Source: Mycobacterium senriense (GTDB lineage: Bacteria; Actinomycetota; Actinomycetes; Mycobacteriales; Mycobacteriaceae). From it: a stretch of DNA of 64,000 nucleotides. The stretch is from the NCBI RefSeq assembly GCF_019668465.1, contig NZ_AP024828.1, forward strand, positions 1,302,001-1,366,000, written 5' to 3'. The notes under the pieces were generated by a model. The model searched no databases. It saw nothing but the letters and a program-made list of their open reading frames with translations, and was not told the origin of the DNA. Below are positions 58,834 to 64,000 of the stretch, piece by piece. How positions within the stretch are numbered: the stretch's first letter is position 1; every line of letters starts with the position of its first letter. Made by a program: the position numbers and the translations under genes.

Positions 58834-59724
58834 ATGACACCGCGCGAAGACGTTCGGTTCGCCTCCGGCGACGACCTGATCAGCGCCTGGCTCTACCGGC
58901 CTCCGGGCGACGGGCCCGCACCACTGCTGGTGATGGCCCACGGCCTGGGTGCGGTGCGCGGCATGCGCCTGGACGCGTATGCGGAGCGTTTCAGCGCGGC
59001 CGGCTACGGCTGCCTGGTGTTCGACTACCGCAACTTCGGCGACAGTGAGGGCCGGCCGCGTCAGGTGCTCGACGTCGGCATGCAGCTCGCCGACTGGGCC
59101 GCGGCCGTCGCGTACGCCCGCACCATCCCGGGAGTCGACCCCGACCGGATCGCGTTGTGGGGCACCTCTTTTGCCGGCGGCCACGTGATCGCCACCGCGG
59201 CCCGGCTGCCGGGCATCGCGGCGGCCGTCGTCCAATGTCCGTTCACCGACGGTCTCGCCTCGGCGCGCAGCATCACCAACCCGTTGATCGCCGCGCGCAT
59301 CACCGCGCGGGTGGTGCGCGACCTGCTCGCGCGCCGGCGGGGCCGGCCGCCGGTGATGGTCGCGACGGCCGGCAAGCCCGGCGAGGTCGCGTTGATGAAC
59401 ACGCCCGACGCGTATGCGGGCTACCTGCGGCTGGTGCCCGACGGATTCGACTTCCGCAACGAGGTCGCCGCGCGAATCGCGTTGCAGGTCTTCAGCTATC
59501 GCCCGGGCCGCGCCACGGCCCGGATCGCCTGCCCGATCCTGTTCTGCGTGTGCGAGGCCGACTCAGTGGCCCCCGCGGGGGCGACGCTGCGCCACGCGGC
59601 CAAAGCGCCCCACGGCGAGATCAGGCGATACCCCGAGGGCCATTTCGCGATCTACGTCGACGACGCCTTCGACCGTGTCGTCGCCGACCAGCTCGCGTTC
59701 CTCGACAAGCACCTGCGCGCTTAG
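58834..59724 (+). CDS. Alpha/beta hydrolase
   Basis: This 296-residue hydrolase has the oxyanion region MAHGLGAVRGMRLDAYAERF, nucleophile Ser in WGTSFAGGHV (GxSxxGG), a possible acid Asp in FCVCEADSVAP and base His in PEGHFAIYVDD. It resembles dienelactone/UilS-like hydrolases of actinobacteria. The start ATG 58834 lies 114 bp from the divergent DHDPR-like gene. The stop overlaps the convergent TetR (Rv0158-like) by 4 nt (59721-59724). The substrate is unknown. Confidence 0.85.
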   Translation: MTPREDVRFASGDDLISAWLYRPPGDGPAPLLVMAHGLGAVRGMRLDAYAERFSAAGYGCLVFDYRNFGDSEGRPRQVLDVGMQLADWAAAVAYARTIPGVDPDRIALWGTSFAGGHVIATAARLPGIAAAVVQCPFTDGLASARSITNPLIAARITARVVRDLLARRRGRPPVMVATAGKPGEVALMNTPDAYAGYLRLVPDGFDFRNEVAARIALQVFSYRPGRATARIACPILFCVCEADSVAPAGATLRHAAKAPHGEIRRYPEGHFAIYVDDAFDRVVADQLAFLDKHLRA

Positions 59725-60356
59725 GGACCCAGCGGGGACGTCGTGCGGATTTCCTCGTCTCGGATCAGCCCGCGCAGCAGCGCGGTGCTGAACTCGGCGG
59801 CGATCTCCTTGGCCGATCGCCGGCCGCTCGGGCGAAGCCAGCGGTAGGCACCCAGCGTCATGCCGATGTAGCCCAGCGCCAGCACGTGCGAGTCGCACGG
59901 GTAGAACTCGCCGCTGGCGATCCCGCGGTCGATCAGGCCGTGCACGTGGTGGTAGACCTGGGCTTCCTTCTCGCGGACCTCGGCGACCTGCTCGCTGGTG
60001 AACCATTCGGTGATGTAAGGCGCCTCCTGGAAGTACACCGCCGCCCTTTCGGGATCGCTGGCGATGCCAGTGAGCAGGCGAACGGTGTATTGGTAGAGCG
60101 CCTCGCGCGCCGTCCAGGACGGATCGTCGTGCACGGCGGCCAGCGTGCCCTCGGCCGCCTGGCGGTAGATGTCGTACAGGATCAGCGACTTGCTGGCGTA
60201 GTAGTGATAGACGGTCGCCTTGTTCAGGCCGATCACGTCGGCCACGTCGTCCATCCGGGTGCCGTGATAGCCGCGCGCCGCAAACAGCTTGGTGGCGACC
60301 GCCAGCAGCTCTTCGCGCCGGGTCAGCCCATTCGGGGTGATGCTGTCGGTGGGCAT
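59721..60356 (-). CDS. TetR-family regulator (Rv0158-like)
   Basis: This 211-residue TetR protein matches Rv0158 (214 aa). The HTH is RREELLAVATKLFAARGYHGTRMDDVADVIGLNKATVYHYYASKSLILYDIY, followed by a TetR_C_33-like ligand domain (EAPYITEWFTSEQVAEVREKE). It is close to FadR/KstR2-style regulators of lipid degradation, but no ligand is known. An inverted repeat AACTG-N6-CAGTT upstream (60419-60434) is a candidate autoregulatory operator. Confidence 0.88.
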   Translation of the reverse strand: MPTDSITPNGLTRREELLAVATKLFAARGYHGTRMDDVADVIGLNKATVYHYYASKSLILYDIYRQAAEGTLAAVHDDPSWTAREALYQYTVRLLTGIASDPERAAVYFQEAPYITEWFTSEQVAEVREKEAQVYHHVHGLIDRGIASGEFYPCDSHVLALGYIGMTLGAYRWLRPSGRRSAKEIAAEFSTALLRGLIRDEEIRTTSPLGP

Positions 60357-60418
60357 CTGCTCTCACTATCGTCGGTACGGCCAGGCCAGAGCCGGTTCGG
60401 CCAGAATAGCTATCAATC

Positions 60419-60434
60419 AACTGGTTGGACAGTT
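60419..60434. promoter_or_regulatory. Candidate operator for the Rv0158-like TetR
   Basis: AACTG-GTTGGA-CAGTT is a perfect 5-bp inverted repeat with a 6-nt spacer, in an AT-rich patch of the 158-bp divergent region between the TetR gene and the 41-aa ORF. Its distance to the TetR start is 62 bp. Confidence 0.45.
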
Positions 60435-60514
60435 TATGCAAAACGCCGGGTGTCACGTGCAGCCGTGTGCGACTAGACTTCCCATCGAGCGCGACGAGTC
60501 GAGAGGTGGGGCCG

Positions 60515-60640
60515 ATGGATCCGAGTCCGGATTACGACGGAAGCGACGAGATCGAGTTCTTCATGCGGTATTTCACCTGGGGACTGCGCGGGGTCACCGA
60601 CGGAAACGGATACCCGCCGCCGGCGTACCCGCCCGTCTAA
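60515..60640 (+). CDS. Small conserved protein (Rv0157A-like)
   Basis: This 41-residue acidic protein (MDPSPDYDGSDEIEFFMRYF...) ends in GYPPPAYPPV. ATG 60515 has an excellent Shine-Dalgarno sequence, GAGAGGTGGGG. The Asp/Glu-rich N-terminus and Pro/Tyr-rich end carry no known domain. Its position between the Rv0158-like TetR and pntB matches Rv0157A of H37Rv, which supports a real gene. The start of the longer open frame at 60425 is not used. Its stop is 27 bp from the convergent pntB stop. The function is unknown. Confidence 0.7.
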   Translation: MDPSPDYDGSDEIEFFMRYFTWGLRGVTDGNGYPPPAYPPV

Positions 60641-60667
60641 ACTCCCAGCGCACAGGCGCTTTTGTCG

Positions 60668-62088
<1,421 letters not shown>

Positions 62089-62092
<4 letters not shown>

Positions 62093-62418
62093 TTGGCCGC
62101 CGGCTCCTCACTTTTGGCGGGCACCGGTTTCTTTTTGCCCTTGAACATGCCCAGCATCCGGTCGGTGACGATGAATCCGCCGATGACGTTCAGCGTTCCG
62201 AATACCACCGCGACGAACAGGATGATCTGCACCGCCAGCGAGGGGTGCTCGACCGAGCCGAACACCACCAGCGCGCCCAGCACCACGATGCCGTGGATGG
62301 CGTTGGTGCCCGACATCAGCGGCGTGTGCAGCGTGTTGGGCACCTTGGAAATGACCGCGAACCCGACGAATCCGGAGAGCACCAGGATCGCCAGGTTGGC
62401 CAGTAGCTCGTCGTACAT
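62089..62418 (-). CDS. pntAb: NAD(P) transhydrogenase subunit alpha, membrane part PntAb
   Basis: This 109-residue protein has about three or four transmembrane helices, including LLANLAILVLSGFVGFAVIS and SGTNAIHGIVVLGALVVFG, and matches Rv0156 (110 aa). It is the separate membrane piece of the split alpha subunit found in mycobacteria and some other bacteria. It abuts pntAa directly (62419) and overlaps pntB by 4 nt. Confidence 0.95.
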
Positions 62419-63513
62419 CTAGGCCTCCGCCTTTTCGCGAGTTACGCAGGAGTCCGCGACGACCTCGTCGTCGAAGTCGGGAGCCAGCTTGCCGTCGGTG
62501 ATCAGCAGGTCGAGCAGCGCGGTGATGTTCTTGCTGTAGAGCTCGCTGGCGTGCTCGGGCATGGTGGCCGGCAGGTTCAGCGGCGAGGCGATGGTGACGT
62601 CGTGCTTGACGACCGTCTGCCCGGGCTCGGTGAGCTCGCAGTTGCCCCCGGTCTCGCCGGCCAGGTCCACCACCACGCTGCCGGGCTTCATCGCTTCCAC
62701 CGCGGCCGCGGTGACCAGGCGCGGCGCCGGGCGTCCCGGGACCAGCGCCGTGGTGATCACGACGTCGAATCCGCTGATCGCCTTTTCCAGCGCCTTCTGC
62801 TGCTGGGCGCGCTCCTCGTCGGTGAGCTCACGGGCGTAGCCGCCCTCACCGGAGGCGTCGATGCCGATGTCGAGCCACTGCGCGCCCACTGACCGCACCT
62901 GGTCGGCGACCTCGGGGCGGACGTCGTACCCGGTGGTGCGCGCGCCCAGCCGCTTGGCCGTCGCCAGCGCCTGCAGCCCGGCCACGCCGACGCCGAGCAC
63001 CAGCACGGTGGCGGGCTTCACGGTGCCGGCGGCCGTGGTCAGCATCGGGAAGAACCGGGTGGACTCCGAGGCCGCCAGCAGCACGGCCTTGTAGCCGGAC
63101 ACGTTGCCCTGCGACGACAGCGCGTCCATGGCCTGGGCGCGGGAGATACGTGGGATGGCCTCGAGCGCGAACGCCTGCACGCCGGCCTGTTTCAGGGCGC
63201 CGATGGAGTTCTCGGCGTTGCGCGGCGCGAGGAAACCGATCAGCGTCTGACCGCTGCGCAGCTTGGCGACCTCGGCCTGGGTCGGCGGCGCGACCTTGAC
63301 CACCACCTCGGCGCCCCACGCGTCCCCGATGCTGGCCCCGGCCTCGGTGTAGAGCGCGTCGGGCAGCAGCGCCCGTTCGCCCGCACCGGACTCGACGACC
63401 ACCGCCACGCCGCTGGCTACCAGCGACGCGACCGCCTTCGGCACCAGCGCGACCCGCCGCTCGTCGGCGCCGGATTCGGCGACCACTCCTACCGTCGTCT
63501 GCGCATTTGTCAT
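62419..63513 (-). CDS. pntAa: NAD(P) transhydrogenase subunit alpha, NAD-binding part PntAa
   Basis: This 364-residue soluble domain I (Rv0155 is 366 aa) belongs to the AlaDH/PNT family. The N-terminal part has VGVVAESGADERRVALVPKAV; the NAD-binding Rossmann motif is VLVLGVGVAGLQALATAKRLGA; GYDVRPEVADQVRSVGAQWLD and KPGSVVVDLAGETGGNCELT follow. It binds NAD(H) and works with PntAb and PntB as a proton-translocating transhydrogenase. ATG 63513 is the first gene of the operon. Confidence 0.96.
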   Translation of the reverse strand: MTNAQTTVGVVAESGADERRVALVPKAVASLVASGVAVVVESGAGERALLPDALYTEAGASIGDAWGAEVVVKVAPPTQAEVAKLRSGQTLIGFLAPRNAENSIGALKQAGVQAFALEAIPRISRAQAMDALSSQGNVSGYKAVLLAASESTRFFPMLTTAAGTVKPATVLVLGVGVAGLQALATAKRLGARTTGYDVRPEVADQVRSVGAQWLDIGIDASGEGGYARELTDEERAQQQKALEKAISGFDVVITTALVPGRPAPRLVTAAAVEAMKPGSVVVDLAGETGGNCELTEPGQTVVKHDVTIASPLNLPATMPEHASELYSKNITALLDLLITDGKLAPDFDDEVVADSCVTREKAEA

Positions 63514-63758
63514 GGCGCGTACATCTACTTTCCGTACTTTCCCGTACTGTCCCTGCCGATGGGCGTGGCGCCGGCTCGGCCGCGCGTCGCTACCTTAACC
63601 AGGTTTCACCATGGACGCGCGAACGCCCACGGCGGGATACCCCTGCCCCGGGTGATCACCGCTTCGGTCGATGGTTCGCCGCCACCACCCGATGCAGTAG
63701 CGCCCGCGCCGTTGTGACGTCACAAGACGGCGTTGTGCGCGGGTTCGATTGCGCGGCG

Positions 63759-64000
63759 CTACCAGAGCGGGATCTCCTGGCCGTGTTCGGACTCGGGGCG
63801 CGGCCCGAAGTAGCGCCGCTGCGACTCGTCGATGGGCACGTCGTTGATGCTGGCTTCGCGGCGCGCCATCAGTCCCGACTCGGTGAACTCCCACAGCTCG
63901 TTGCCGTAGCTGCGGTACCACTGGCCGGACCGGTCGTGGCACTCGTATTGGAAACGCACCGCGATGCGGTTGCCGTTGAAACTCCACAGGCTCTTGCGCA
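63759..64000 (-). CDS. DUF1348 / NTF2-like protein, C-terminal part, cut by window edge
   Basis: The reverse frame is open from the right edge to the stop at 63759, giving about 80 C-terminal residues. The segments [44 protein letters not shown] and RRYFGPRPE match the end of DUF1348 proteins, a nuclear transport factor 2-like family of unknown function. A start inside the window at 63959 is only an internal Met-like codon, since the homologous sequence continues upstream of it. The 245 bp between this gene and pntAa hold no ORF or clear motif. Confidence 0.85.
   Translation of the reverse strand, partial: RKSLWSFNGNRIAVRFQYECHDRSGQWYRSYGNELWEFTESGLMARREASINDVPIDESQRRYFGPRPESEHGQEIPLW

Noticed and set aside
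57619..59235. 538-aa version of DHDPR-like paralogue 2
   Set aside because: The first 172 residues are antisense to the hydrolase at 58834 and lack family similarity. ATG 58719 starts at the Rossmann motif.

Overview
The window is a high-GC chromosomal segment of a slow-growing, non-tuberculous Mycobacterium. The evidence is a complete mce1 operon, mymT, sigG and a Rv0183-type monoglyceride lipase. The backbone follows M. tuberculosis H37Rv gene order from Rv0191 to Rv0155, in inverted orientation. The genus is secure. The species is not determined here, although an M. avium-complex-like organism would fit.

Conserved backbone, left to right: an MFS transporter cut by the left edge (Rv0191-like), the copper regulator ricR, ilvD, an SPW-repeat membrane protein (Rv0188), an O-methyltransferase (Rv0187), the copper metallothionein mymT (48 codons, easy to miss), bglS, a HExxH protein (Rv0185), a DUF2786 protein (Rv0184), monoglyceride lipase (Rv0183), sigG, pirin (Rv0181c), a YhgE/Pip-like membrane protein (Rv0180c) and lprO. 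Then comes the mce1 locus on the minus strand: fadD5-yrbE1A-yrbE1B-mce1ABCDEF followed by four Mce-associated genes (Rv0175 to Rv0178), with mce1R divergent. It is followed by Rv0164, Rv0163, adhE1, a Rv0161-like FAD oxidase, a Rv0158-like TetR, a 41-aa Rv0157A-like ORF and pntB-pntAb-pntAa. A DUF1348 protein is cut by the right edge.

Several blocks appear inserted relative to H37Rv: a nitronate monooxygenase (3.3-4.3 kb); an alpha/beta hydrolase, a DHDPR-like oxidoreductase and an IclR-type regulator (10.6-14.1 kb); a DUF1275 protein (17.6 kb); a roughly 17-kb catabolic island between adhE1 and the Rv0161 homologue (36.2-53.1 kb); and a tag/AKR/TetR/SDR/DHDPR-like/hydrolase block where H37Rv has PE3/PE4 (54.5-59.7 kb).

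The island is the most novel part. Its core is a nine-gene, mostly translationally coupled minus-strand operon: two unrecognised proteins, a cytochrome P450, an MDR dehydrogenase, a HpcH/HpaI aldolase, an NTF2-like protein, an SDR, a Baeyer-Villiger monooxygenase and an HSL-type hydrolase. The order reads like hydroxylation, oxidation to ketone, lactone formation, ring opening and C-C cleavage of an alicyclic or terpenoid substrate. CoA-transferase, acyl-CoA dehydrogenase, F420-type oxidoreductase, two acyl-CoA thioesterase and SMP-30 lactonase genes lie nearby. A 26-bp motif, TGACACTT-N9-TTTGTAAAG, occurs three times with exact spacing: upstream of the P450/BVMO operon and twice in the thioesterase/SMP-30 divergent region. 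This suggests one regulon, with the nearby TetR gene as a candidate regulator.

Other regulatory structure is visible. Two matching RicR operators lie upstream of ricR and mymT. Tandem TAACG-N4-CGTTA palindromes lie upstream of an HxlR gene and a frameshifted NmrA-family gene. A 19-bp-arm hairpin lies between the convergent mymT and bglS. Candidate operators are also seen for Mce1R, the IclR-type regulator and two TetR regulators. No tRNA, rRNA, CRISPR array, insertion sequence or prophage was recognised, and no gene-free stretch exceeds about 300 bp.
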